Shown here: positions 45,844 to 58,100 of the stretch, piece after piece | Position numbering within the stretch: the first letter of the stretch is position 1 | Layout of the letters: every line of letters begins with the position of its first letter | Assembly: GCA_011947345.1 (NCBI GenBank) | Contig: JAAVTG010001003.1 | Location: 248,001 to 312,000, forward strand | Direction: 5' to 3' | Source: Phytophthora quininea | Taxonomy: Eukaryota; Oomycota; Peronosporomycetes; Peronosporales; Peronosporaceae | DNA: 64,000 nucleotides | Notes under the pieces: model-generated | What the model was told of the DNA's origin: nothing | The model's input: the letters and a program-made list of their open reading frames with translations, nothing else | Database searches by the model: none | Translations under genes and position numbers: made by a program

Positions 45844-45988
45844 TCATGCCCTGCAATAGTCTTCCTAACTGTACACGTAACACGTGGCGTTGTCTAGGAT
45901 GGCGTGAAATCTTCGGCTTTGCCACACAACGTCTCATCACGTCACTCTTGACACCACGCCAGTTCCGTTTTCGACGAGTCCACCCGCA

Positions 45989-47171
45989 ATGTATTCCATG
46001 GTCGCGACGGGGCTGCCTCCTAACGAGTGCGACTGGGACGACATCCTGGACGGCATCGAACTGGAGGAAGAGCTCAGCCGAGTCGTCACCAAGAAACGCC
46101 AAAAACACCGCGTCAAAATGGCCAAGTTTCGGCGGAGTCGGAAGCAGAAGCAGTCGCTGACAGTCGCCGAGTATCAGCACCTGAGACGTACGATGGACGA
46201 CCACAAAGACACATTGAAGAAAGAGGCATCGACCTGCGGCGTGTCAACCAGCAACGCACAAGCCGACAAGCTGCTGGTGCTTGGGGTCGAGATGGACGTA
46301 CTCCGGTGTCAAAACGTCGCTCTTCGACTGGAAGTCAAACGTCATGAAGAGTACGAGAAGCTGCTGCTCGCGCCACAATCTCTCGACGTTGCTGCAAAGC
46401 AAGAGGAGTCACTGCTGGTATCGAGCGACGAGCAGCCCGGGTGGTGGGTGCGATTTCCCAATGGTGAGCTCCCGTTCTTTTCCATCCATTCGACATCGGG
46501 CAGATCAAGAGCACACCAGACCCGTTTGACTCGAGATTCCAAACGGTATTCCCTCCAGTCTGTTTGGTTGGTGAACTCCTCGGTTGGAAGGTGTATCGTG
46601 CTCCAGCGTCTCCTGATGAGACTACCAAGAGTGGCGTACCACTACACGTGCGCTTCGTCAAGCGCTTCTTGTGCTCCATCGATACGGTCATGAGTGTGTC
46701 ACTCGCTAAAGCGAGGGATGTGTGTCAATCCTCTGGACACCAATGGGCTGGGGATGCGGTCAACGCCACAATGTCTCTACCCAACTGCTTCAAGAGATCG
46801 ATGAGGACACACGCTTGTCTGTCCACAGCATCCTCGGTCCGACTAACGTCCGATACATGTTTCTCACTCGACGCGAATTGACATTGGTTCGAGATAAGCG
46901 AAAACTGGCTGCCAGTATGGTAGTGGCCGATTCGAAGGCGAACCAGCGCAGCCGCGACGTCAACAACATGCTGGACGACGCTAAATGGGTCTCTGAAGGT
47001 GGGGCTTGCATCACGATGACGGAGGTCGGCGAAGAGGTTACCGATATTGTGTACGACCACTGGGGCGACTGCGACAGCAAGCTGCATGCGGGCTATTTGC
47101 TGGCCCAATGGACACAGTTCGTAGTGGGATGGGAGCAGGCTATCGTGCCATCCAAGTTGCTCACATCATGA
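45989..47171 (+). CDS. Basic-region (bZIP-like) oomycete family protein
   Basis: ATG at 45989. Residues 25-70 hold a basic stretch (KKRQKHRVKMAKFRRSRKQK) followed by a helical segment (YQHLRRTMDDHKDTLKK) that looks like a short bZIP region, and a second coiled segment near residue 110. The rest runs through two -1 frame changes (near 46480 and 46715) to a C-terminal domain: PTNVRYMFLTRRELTL, VADSKANQRSRDV, GGACITMTEVGEEVTDIVYD, and QWTQFVVGWEQAIVPSKLLT. I recall many oomycete proteins with this C-terminal layout, but no name or function. About 395 residues. Confidence 0.68.
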
Positions 47172-47224
47172 TTTACATCGTTTTTGCATTGTTTCAATGA
47201 AGTTGAATGGTTGGAATATAATAA

Positions 47225-47720
47225 AGGAAGACAATGCATTCGCATCTCGTCTTTCATCCCACCATCGATGGCTTTTTGCTGACAGTTCCCGACCTCAAAC
47301 AGGAACTCCATAATCTCGACTTGTTCAGCACTCGTTGCATCCACGAAAGCTGCGTCAACTGACGCTAGATCGAATAGTTGGTTGGAATGAAGATACTTCA
47401 CTGCATCTGTGTATCCATGATAGGATAAATAGACCAGCAAAACCTGCGGCGCTCGAAAATCCACTAGGTTCTGCGTTCGGGCATTTTTAGGAAGCGTTCG
47501 CACATGAGTTTGACGATGGCATCCTGGCGCTCAGCTACCGCTTCAGCGACGTATTTGGCATATATTTCCAAAGGAAAATCTGGGGATCTAGCAGCCCCGA
47601 AATCTCGACGTCCCCCGAGTCTCTAGCACAGTCGCAACAGCGAATTTCACTACAAGCAGGTGGCCATGAACTAAATAAAAGTTGGCGGCTGAATTTCACA
47701 ATAGTGCCGTCACTCGAGCG
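47225..47720 (-). pseudogene. Ankyrin-type copy J, fragment
   Basis: Minus-strand remnant: VAEAVAERQDAIVKLMCERF near 47550-47490 and HGYTDAVKYLHSNQLFDLAS then VDAAFVDATSAEQVEIMEFL near 47430-47290. It matches copies A and E at the same repeats. Frame change near 47480; both ends missing. Confidence 0.6.
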
Positions 47721-47885
47721 GGGATTTCTAGAATTCGAGATGTTCATTCCAGAATTTTGTGCCAAAGGCCGATCATGCTCATGTCGACGATCTCTTCCTG
47801 CTCAAGCACTTCAAGCAGCTTCATTATCCAATTCCCTACGTGACACGCAAGTCAAAACCACCACCAACACAAACTGCCTACTGCA

Positions 47886-48940
47886 ATGGAAGCGCAGACG
47901 ACCCACGAGAGGCAGCGCCTGGCCGCTATCGACGCCAAGGTCAAGGACGTGCAGGACAAACTCGAGACGCGGCTGTCGGCTCAGCGGCAGCACCTGGTGG
48001 CGCTCGTGTGCGGCGCCAAGTGGCGACTTCGGACGCTGCAACTTGAAAATGGAGATGCCTACGAGGCTGCCAAGAAGGTGCGCACCGAGCTTGGCGCCTT
48101 CGATTACCGCGTCAAGGGGCAGGCGGAGCTGCTGACCCGCTACCTGCTGGAGTTGGACGACATTCTAAGCTACGGTGACAACGACATCAAAACGAGTAGG
48201 AAGAAGCTGGTCGTGTACATCCAGCAGCTGCTGCCGCAGGCCGACGCCTTCAAGGAACGCAGCGCCAAGCTCAAACAGTTTGGCGAGAGGCTCATGAGTC
48301 CGTTCCTGGCTCAAATGCCAACGACTCCTGCTACTCCTCGTAGTGAGAGTGGCAATGAATCCGACGATCTTCATGTGAAGGCGCTCTTTGAAGAGGAAGA
48401 GAGCAGTGAAGACGATGAGATGGAGGAGGAGAAGGAGACTGCTGATGAGCCCATGGAGACTGAAGCTCAACAAGAAGAGGAGGAAGAGCCTGAAGAAGAG
48501 GAGAAGGACGAAGATGAGGTTCCTACTCAGAAACAGTCTGTCAATGTGGTGGACATTGACGTGAACTCGCTTCCTTGTGGCGACCCTACTACCAGCTGCA
48601 GCGTCGTCAGGACGGCATCTACCTCCTCGCACGTCTCAACGACACCGACCCAAGCAACGTCCGCGTCCAGTGGAACGACCAGACGGGAGTGCTACGTATC
48701 AACGGCTTCCGTCTGCCGACCCAGAAGGACATTATGATGTCGCGACTCAGCGGCTCCCCTACCTACGGCCGCTTCGAGATCGTCGAGCACTTCCCATGCA
48801 ACATGCTCAACATGGACGACGCCACGCAGCAAATGTTCGAGAACGGCACACTGCAGATCCGCATGCCGTACTACGTGCGGAATCTGCGCAGATACCAACA
48901 GCCGTCGCTGTTCCAACCGCAGGACTGCTTTGTCTGGTAG
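47886..48940 (+). CDS. BAG-domain and Hsp20/alpha-crystallin-like co-chaperone
   Basis: ATG at 47886; about 350 residues. The N-terminal 140 residues form a helical bundle ending in a BAG-type third helix (LTRYLLELDDILSYGDND, RKKLVVYIQQLLPQAD), which in known proteins binds the Hsp70 ATPase domain and speeds nucleotide exchange. A strongly acidic linker (48390-48530, Glu-rich) follows. After a -1 frame change near 48570 comes an alpha-crystallin-like sandwich (YYQLQRRQDGIYLLARL, GVLRINGFRLPT, MFENGTLQIRMPYY). One protein could join a holdase to Hsp70 release. The acidic linker is low-complexity, so the frame there is secure only from both ends. Confidence 0.83.
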
Positions 48941-50697
48941 AGCGGCAGTCGACTTCATGTAAACTAGAGCTTGCATATCCTAAACAAATATATTTCAACA
49001 TGAAGAGATCATTATTCTTTGTTTCTACAGTAGTCTGACTGCCCGATAGATGGACACGGAAGTCAAGGCGCAGCTCGTCAGTACCGCCGTCAAAAACCCG
49101 CCCAATTCTTCCGAAGCACTCAACTCCATTCGCCAACTCGAACAAGGATCACACAAAGCCGACAGCGATTTGGATGCCAATCTGCCAGGAGCCCGCAAGC
49201 AGCGTATCGATCCACTCGGTGGAAGCATTATCATGATCGATTGCCCAACCGAACCGTGTTAAGATAGAAGAAAGTGGATGTCGAGCAGGCGATGGCGATG
49301 AACTTGGAGCATATGTCGGCGTAACTTTCGGCAGCGTGAAAGTGCCTGAGACTCTTGACTAGAGTCCAAAATCAAAGCTCTTCGTGACAATCGCTTAGAT
49401 AAAAGCTATGAAGAGAATTGCAGACGTGCACTAGCCCTGTTGCTACGAACGCGACGAGGATAAAATTGCTCGCTCGTCGGAAATATTTCCAGTACCTTTG
49501 CCAGTACGTTGGGGTTCACGTATCCTGTTTTCACGCCCTCCATCGTTTGCCGTTGGTACAGTCGGCGTGAAGCTTCATCAACTGCAGCACGGTACATTGA
49601 ATTCCAACTAAATGTCAGGTGCAAATGTGTCTTGAAGACCGCTGGAACTGTTCATCCGCTGAGATGATCGCATAGGTCATCCCCACCGAAAGCGCGTGGA
49701 CGAGAAAGTAAACTGCTGCCACGTCATTCTGTAAAGCGTGACCACAAGAGCCGGCAAAGTCCACGGCGTTCGGTCCAGACGAGAGAAACTTTTCAACGAC
49801 AAAGCGTGCGGCGCGATGATCGGCAAGCAGTGGCACGATGACACCGCCATGACCGTCGTGCACAGAAGTTCGCCGTCGGTCTGTTGAGCTGGCGGTTTAC
49901 AAAATGTTCCCCAGAGTGAAAGTATACGTAGGTATCCATGCTACAGAGCCGCTAGCGAGAGCAGGACGCATCGTCTTGAGAACCAACAGCGCAGCTTCGC
50001 GACCGAGTCGTCGCGCTCGAACATTTTGCTGCCGTGGAGTCGGCACCACCAGTTCGCCTTTCAGTCCATACGCAGTCGGTGGCGAGGAACTTCCACTCAT
50101 TTTCGAGGCTCTTCGCGACAGTCAGACCCACACGTAGTCATCGCTATTAATACGTGGAGCATTTTTGTTGGAGCACGCATCCGTGCCATCGATACGTGCT
50201 TGTTGCCAACGTGGCAAGCTCCGACGCGAGGATAAACTCGTGCGTAGTGGTCAGCGCTGCAGCTCCATTCCCGCCCGCGTGCTGCTGCGACCGCAAGGCA
50301 AAGAAAGCACTGGCGCAGAGGCAACCAGCATTCCAACCACTGTCAAACTAGCAAAGGATCCACTCCACGCTCCTTTGCGACGACTTGGATACCTTATCCT
50401 GAAGTTGTATTAATAAAATGTACTACTACTGTACTGTGTATCGCGAACTTCCTGAAGGACGATTTCAATGCAAAATGCACGGCATTCGTCTTGCCGACGC
50501 AATGCAAAGCAGTTTTGTGCCGTGGTTTGACTCAAGTCGTTGCCGTTGCAACGTCAAACGGACAACAACGCAACGACTGAGGTGTCTCTGGATCCCGATG
50601 CCGTTGGCACCACCGCCATAGTGAGCTCAATATAACGGACGCAGACTGGCGACGAGACACGAGCTTCAGTCGACAAAAAGCGGGCGAGGACAGCAAG
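48941..50697. other. Region with only weak or broken open frames
   Basis: 49050-49262 (+) is a 70-residue frame with an ATG but no domain. On the minus strand 50097-49400 reads as several joined pieces: SSPPTAYGLKGELVVPTPRQ, EAALLVLKTMRPALASGSVA, an in-frame TAA, then VHDGHGGVIVPLLADHRAAR. The DGHGG is reminiscent of PP2C phosphatases, but no other PP2C motif is seen. This is probably a decayed gene of unknown type. 50400-50697 holds the leader of the next gene. Confidence 0.35.
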
Positions 50698-52139
50698 ATG
50701 CTGAGCACCATGGCGAGCGCGGCCTCGAAAGAGTGAGTACCCAACTTCACTCATTCTGCGATCTCCACCAGAGCCGACGATGCTCTCGCTCAGCAGTCCC
50801 TGGGTGTTCCTCTTTACGTGGACGTTCTGGCGTCTGACCTACGCGCAAATGTTGCGGTTGTTGGCACTTCCTTTGTATCATCAAGAAACTAATTTGTAAT
50901 GTGTTTGCAATCACAGGAGCTACATGATGACTGCCGCCGCTGCCGTGCTCTCCGGCTGTGCGTTGCTAGCCGCTCGAGGTGTTGCAGGGCCTCGCAAAGT
51001 GTTGGCCAACCGCATCGTGGCCGGCAACTCGGAACTCAACGACTTTCTGGCTGGAGTACGTATTTCTTATTTCTGCACAACACTTTGCAGACTCATGACT
51101 GACTTTGTCGTGACCAATTTGCAGGCTCTGCAACCCATGCTGGACAGCTACTCGCCCACTTGGTGGACCAATTCGCACGTGCAGTGTGTCTTGACCTTTT
51201 GGTGCCTCAATCCCCAGTCATTTACAAAAGAGACGTGCTGAGATTCAAGGACGGTGGCCAGGCATCGTTGGATTGGGCGCTCGAGAGCTCCTTAGGCCTA
51301 GAAGTCTTGAAACGAGACGCTCCGATCGCCATCATCATGCACGGCCTGGTGGGCTGCAGTGACAACATGAGATCTCTCTGTGCGGAAGCATTAAACCACG
51401 GCTATCGTCCCGTGGTGTTCAACAAACGAGGCCACGGCGGGATGAAGCTGTCAACTCCAAAGCTGCAAGAGTTCGGTTCGGTTGAGGACCTGAAGGAGGC
51501 CATTGCTCACGTGGAATTGGCCTACCCAGACAGCAAATTGTTCGGCATTGGCTGCTCTGCTGGCGCGGGTCTGCTGTGCTCGTATCTGTGTGAGATGGGC
51601 GACAACTCGAGGCTGGGAGCAGGAGTACTTATCTCACCAGGCTACAACGCCTTCGAGCTCTTTGTCGAGGCAAGATCAACCCTGTCTACGACTTCTTGAT
51701 GACCTTCACGCTCAAATCGTTCCTGCTGCGGCACAAGAACGAGCTGCAGGACGTCGTGGATGTCGCTGGCGCACTCAAGGCCACTAGTATTAAGGAGTTT
51801 GACGAGCATGTGTACCTGAAGATGCACGGCTACGGCGACCTCGAGTCCTACTGGAAGGTCAACAACCCGATGCGAGACGTGCCCAACATTAAGATGCCGC
51901 TGCTCTGCATCAACGCACTGGACGACCCGGTGTGCACCAAGGAGACGATTCCGTACCACGAGTTCCGCAAGAAACCCACCGCGATGTTGCTGGCGACTGG
52001 CGAAGGCAGTCATTGCGCCTTCTTCGAAGGCAACATCCGACTTAAGTCCTGGTCCGACGAAGCTGCCATGACTTACCTCGACAGACTGCAGGAATACCAC
52101 GCAGCTAGTGCCTCCAGTACAACCGCGACCACCGCCTAG
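50698..52139 (+). CDS. Alpha/beta hydrolase, ABHD1/ABHD3 (YheT) type
   Basis: Exon 1 (50698-50732) starts MLSTMASAASKE. Introns are GT-AG at 50733-50916 and 51056-51124. The third exon carries IMHGLVGCSDNMRSL (oxyanion region), nucleophile elbow GIGCSAGAG, Asp in CINALDDPV and His in GEGSHCAFFEG. A hydrophobic N-terminal segment (AAAAVLSGCALLAARG) suggests a membrane anchor. Two -1 changes (T run near 51200; near 51670) break the frame. ABHD3 relatives cleave medium-chain or oxidised phospholipids; the substrate here is not known. About 400 residues. Confidence 0.88.
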
Positions 52140-52195
52140 AAGCCCCTAGATCGATGACTGTATCCATATATTTCCATTTCAACTGTGCTAGTCGG

Positions 52196-55100
52196 CTAAG
52201 CCTTGGTATCCGTCGTTCTTGTAGTAGTCGCACGTGTACTGCGGGTTGCAAGCAGCAGCGGTGGAGGGAAGCCTGGAATTCCTAGTGGTGCCACGGAGCT
52301 CCGAGAGGAAGCTGTTGAGTTCACTGGGATACATGTGAAGAAGCACGCGAAGAAGTTCGCCAATAACGACGAAGTTCCCTTTGGAGCGTCTCGATCCGTG
52401 GGCTTTGTAATATCCGCGTCGAAGGGGAAGGCCGGGTCTCCAGTTCTCCGCATGGGCGAGCTCTCAGGACTACCGTCGATGTAGTCGGCTCGTGAACGCC
52501 GACGCAGTGAGGAATTCGTGTCGCTCTCCACGCCTGAAAAGTCGTCGTTCGCGTCCGACTCGTAGTCGGAGTCTGCTTGGGCACTCTGCATGGCCTCGCC
52601 CAGCAAAGCCGACAGTCGTCGAGCCTCACTCTTCATTTCCTGCATCTTTGTTTTCACGGCATCTCGAGCTGCTTGTTTGTCTTCGCGGTCTCTTGCTGAT
52701 CGAGCGGGGTCTTCGTTCGTCTTGGCTTGACTCTGCAGTTCGTCTTCCACAGCATTCAGCCATCGTTTGCGCTCTAGACTTGACCGAGCTTTGCACTTCA
52801 CCTGTCGACCTGGAACCACGTGCAGCCAAAAGCTCCCGACCGATTTCTCGTCTTCATTGTGGACGGGGACGACACCGAAAAACTCGTAGACTGCCACTGG
52901 CGTGGGCGCTTCCCCGACGAGATGGCTTGCTGTTGGTTTGCATACACCAGCCAGTGCGAGCCCACGACGACGCAGTAGCGCGTCTTCCATTGCTTCAGGC
53001 CTTTCATTTGATCGTCTTCTTTGATACATGGTCTTTTAGCTTGATGTAGCCTTCCATGCGCGCACCAGCAATAAACGGCAGTGTTGCGTCGCGTGATGCC
53101 AAGGCGTCGAAGGTCTGCTTCGTTGTGGCAGCTGAGATGGCATTTCTCCAGCGAGTGGCGTCTTCTTCAGTCGACGCTATGCATTCTAAGTACACACCAT
53201 TACTAGTCTCGACGCGAAAGCCTGTTCCTTTCAGACCAGTGGACCCAGTCCGACCGATACTTGTAAACACGGGATGCCATTTCTCGACTCCCACCAGTTC
53301 GTGTTTTTCCAACGCATTGCTCACCAAACTTGTGTCGTTACGTTTGTCAACGTCCGCTTCTTCGGGGTCGAAAAACACTGCTAGGCGACTGCCTTCGAGG
53401 ACTATAAACCGATCTCGCCAAATGGACCCTAAGTTATGATGCCGCACTCGCAGATACCCTTCGGTCCTCGCTTCTGAAGTAACAACGACGCTACTGTCGT
53501 CATCCATACCAGCATTTGCTGCAGTGACGGCCAAATGGGCAGCTACCTCACGCGTGAAAGCTCGCTCGGTTATGCTCAGAGAGCGCTCGGCACGTACAAA
53601 GTCCAACTCATGCTGCATGACCTGCAGCCATTGAGCTTTTCCTCCGAAGTCGGTGCGGTAAAGCACACGCTCTGTCGAGAGGCTTTGACGTCTACTTTGA
53701 AACCCAGATCGTCTTTCTTGGCAATCAACCAATTCGTAGTCGGGGGTCCCAAGTCGACCCCGCTGCGATCTCAACGTCAAGCGACGGTGTCAATCCTTCC
53801 AATGCTAAATCATGTTTCATTGACGCGGTAGCGATGGCAGCGGCAGCGGCGGTTTGCTTGGAGGAATAGCAGCATAAGCGACGATCAACTAGCACTGCGT
53901 ACACGTCGGCTATCGGCCTCATCTTGGAGCTGCCAGGGATGCGAATTGGACTCGTTGAAGTCTGCCAAGGGGTCAAGATACCTTCCATCGCTGCGCTTCT
54001 GAAGGCGAACGTGTGGGCAATCTCGCTCTCCTGTTCAGCTGCATACGGTTCTGCCACCGATTCCGCCGGGGCCTTCTCCTCGACCTCTGTTTCATCGATG
54101 GCGTCGTCACTCTCGTCGCTGCTCTCTTTCGCGGTAGCGACTTCTTCGACCACTTGTCCGTCTTCTTGCTCCAACTTCATCATAATCTTCTCATCCGCGA
54201 GTAAGGCTTCACCTCTAACCATGTCGATGCGACTACCAAACGCTTCCAGCCAAAGATCACGCTGAGACGGCAACGTTGGGAAAAACTCAACCATGGCTGG
54301 CGGTTGCTCCATTTCACTGACTGCCTCGTCGCTTACAGAATTGAACACCACGGCGAAGCTCAACGACGCGTGTGTTTCCTTCGGCCCAGGGAATAAATGG
54401 CGCAGTCGCGATTTCGTCTTAGGGCTGTGCGCGGACACCTCAACGGACGCTATGCCATCCGGCAGTAACTCGGTTGCTTGGCCGGTGCAAGTCGGGAATC
54501 TCGACGGTAGTACGCGTCTTCGTCCTCGTAAACGGCAATCCGAGCTCTCATCGTCAACACGATAAATCCTTCGTGTTGGGCTGTCATTTGAGAACCCAAG
54601 CCAGATGAAGACTGGTCCAGTCGAAACGACAAGTACCCTGTCATGGGAGGCTCCTCTTCCTTTTGGGGCTTTTGATCTGCAGTGCTTGGAGCTTCCTGGA
54701 TATTGTCACTGCTAGAGAAATTGTGTTGCTTTTTATCAACTGAATTTCGACGCCCTGGAGACTTTGGCGCTTTCGTCTCAAGCAGTTGTTCCTCTAACAT
54801 CTCAAGAGCAGCAGCTTGTTCGGCGCCTAACCGCATTTGACGGATCCAGTTCGCTCGCTCTGCGTCAGTTCCTGCGCTGCAGCTAAGCACGAATTGCTCT
54901 TGCGTCACAATCTGGAAGGGAAAACGAGGAGCTCGTGTACTTGCTGTCACCGGCCAACAACGAGCACTGGGAGCCCAAGCACGAGTACTCACGACGTGGA
55001 AGCGTGCTTGCTCCTTGCCCTGCTTCTCAGAAGAAGAAGACTTGACGATGACAAACTCGTTGCCATTTTCCAGAGCAACAAAACGCTCTTCAATGGGAGT

Positions 55101-58100
55101 AGGAACTTCTCGGCGTTTCCAGTGTTCCTTCTGAGGAACATCAAAATCCAATCGAAGCAGCAAAAAGCCGTTGACATCAGCAGCAGCTTGAGCGCCTCGA
55201 TCGGTTAGCTGTTTTTCTGCTAGCAAGGTCTGAGCTAGTACATTGTCCAACGCAGCACGAATGACTTGCAACCACATGCGCTTCTCCATGATGTCTTGTG
55301 CCTCGAACCGGAGCCATTCGTGCTCGCTTGTCTCGATGGAAAACCGGTTGACTGCAGACGACGAACGACCAGAGTCGTCGTCCTTGACGGACATGATTGT
55401 CATGCCTTCGCGCAGCCCTACTCCACCGCTTTTGAAGCCTTCTCTGGAGGCGAAAAGACTGATCATAACACCATTTACAGCCACGTACACGGTTTGCGCT
55501 CGATTCCAGAGCGAGTTGGAGCTATCGCCCGCCGTCTTTTTCAAGTAGCCGTCCAATTTGAGCGTTGCGAGCGCTGAAGCCTGATCAGGTAGCGGCGGCA
55601 ATAACGTCAACATGTTTTCATCTGTCGCGAGAGAGGTTCCATAGGCAGAGTCGATAGCTTGCAGTAGTGCCAGTTCACGCTGAGCATAGCAGCTAAGCAG
55701 TAAATCCAAGTCTGGTAGCTTGGCTGGGTTTCTAACGCGGTAGAAGTCTGCCAACCTCTCGCGGAATTGCTCTCGAAGTTGTCTCTCCTGCTCTGATTCA
55801 GCTCCGTCCTCGGCGCGAGAGTTTTCAAGGTCCGCTTGGCGTTGTTGGTTCCTTGCCAATGCAATGCCGTGGCGAAAGGCCTCCACCCACTGCTGTTTTT
55901 CTTGACGCTTGATGCTGCGCAGAAGAACGTTTTCCCGTCACTTGTTTCCAGCTCCATTCCGTGTGCGTATGTGCGTGTACTCGTCTTCCCGTGCCAGTCA
56001 CTCACCGACTCGACCAACAGATTTCCTAGACGAGCGGTCGTTGCACCACCGCCAGGATTCTTGCTGTCGTCGTGAGTCACGTAGTACGAAAGTTCATTTC
56101 CTATGAGCACGCAATATCGCTTACGCATCGACGGAATCCGGTGGCCACGCTTCACGAGGTAACCTTCCATGATAATCGCTTCCGTCAAATGCGTTTCAAC
56201 GGAGTCGCTGCTTGTCTTGGTGGTTGCAGACGCCTCGGCATGCTTAGCTGCCAGATCTGCACACAGTGAAGTACATACGGGATCGGTGGCCAAATTACTC
56301 CTGTAGACAGTATCGATCTGCTCTAGCAGAGCTCCTTCACGACCTGCAAAAGACTGCAGCAGAGTGTCCACTTCGAACACTTTGGTCGGGTTGTGCTTTT
56401 CGTAGAAAGCGACAATGAATGCGCGAAGTTGTTGGAAAGAGCTACCTTTATCAGAGACCACGCCTTTTGCTTCGGTTTGGGGAAGGATACTTGCCACCAC
56501 TGTACAAAGAGCATAGATCCAATCGTGCACATTCTCCGCCGTATCGGACCGCAGCAGAATCACTCCGTTGGTTTGAGTCTCCAACTGGAAAGCTAACGTC
56601 TCTGCGAGTTTTGCGGTCACAGGATGAAGACTGACGATAACGTCTGAGAGCAGTGGTGAATGCCCACTATGCGCCACGACGCTGCTGTCAAAGCACTGCC
56701 AATTGATACCATCGAGAACACAGAAACACTTGCGATAGGATGCCCCAATTCGCGGGTGCTTGACAGACAAATAACCTTCTCGGTGCAGTACGGCAGCCTG
56801 ACCGCTTTCTCGTGAAGGCGAAGCAGGAGGCAGTACCGCATCGAAGCTACCGTCACCACTGAGGTTTGTACCGTACGTCGAATCCAGAGATGTTAGAAGC
56901 TGTCGTTCCCTCCCAGTAAAGCTGGCAAGTAGCGAGTCGATATCACCGACGCGTTTCGGATTGTGCTGCTCGTAAAATTCCAGCAATTTACTGCGAAGTG
57001 TAGGGGCTTTCTGGGGCTTCGAGGCCGGTTTGGTTGGGGGTTGATGACACGTTTCGGCTCGGGTAATATCTCTGGCTTCGAAGCTGTCACTTTAGTGGGT
57101 GCTCTAATTACTTGCTGCTCTGGTGTGGTTGCAACCGCTTTGATAATCTTGTGCTCTGGTGTTACAGTTGCAGCTGCACTAATAAGTTGTTGCTCTGATG
57201 TTGTCGTTATAGCCGCCTTAATAGCTTGTCGCTCTGGTGTTCCTCCAGCAGTACTTCGGAGCTTAGTCATCCACTTTTGCTTTGTTTCTGCGGTTGACGT
57301 CTGCAACACTAACAGCTCTGTAGACGAATGGAGAGCTTCCTGTGGTTGTTCGTAGCCACCCGAGACAAAAAACTGGAGCTGTTGATCAGTTCCAGTAGAT
57401 CGATTCATCGTCGGAGATGGTGCTGGATAGTCATGAATCCCTGTCACGATAAATACGGCCAACGGTGATCCAATCTTACTGCGTTCCTCGGATTCAAAGC
57501 GCTCGAGACGATTCCCTGAAAGAACGCAGTAACTCGCGGTGGAGTCGTTGTTCCAGATGAGCCAGTCGGTTAAATCCTTTGACGATCGCGAATTCGGTGA
57601 AGCAGGACCGCTCTGAGTCAATGACGTCGTACGTGGCGACGCTGGAGACGGCACTGATTCTTTCAACGCGACCAATAAACCTTGGACGTTGATATCCTTT
57701 CCTAATGTAGCCCCGTAGAGCCGATCAAGATGCTCGACGAGTGCTTGTTCGCGTCCTTGGTATCTTGAAAGCTGTAGCGGGACATCGCCTAATTTACTTG
57801 GTTGATGTTCGGCATAAAACTTTGCAGCACCGAGAGAAGTTCGCTACGAGCCGTGTTGTACGACAATGGCTTTGTCGGTTGGTTCGTCTTCATGTCTTCT
57901 ACATCGCCTGCTGCCTTTGCAACACGACTTACATCTTTCAGAGACGAATTGCTGTCTTTTGGAGCCGCAACAGTTCTTGCTGTACGCCATTGACCCAGCA
58001 ATTTCTTTCCTGAAGACTTGGTGCGCTGCAATAAATACTGGCGTGGTCCGTTGTCTGAAGAGTAAAACCATGATCGTAGTGCATCAGCGCAGCATGGCCA

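Noticed and set aside
49050..49262. 70-residue plus-strand protein
   Set aside because: Has an ATG but no domain, no splice context and unclear boundaries; length alone is not enough.
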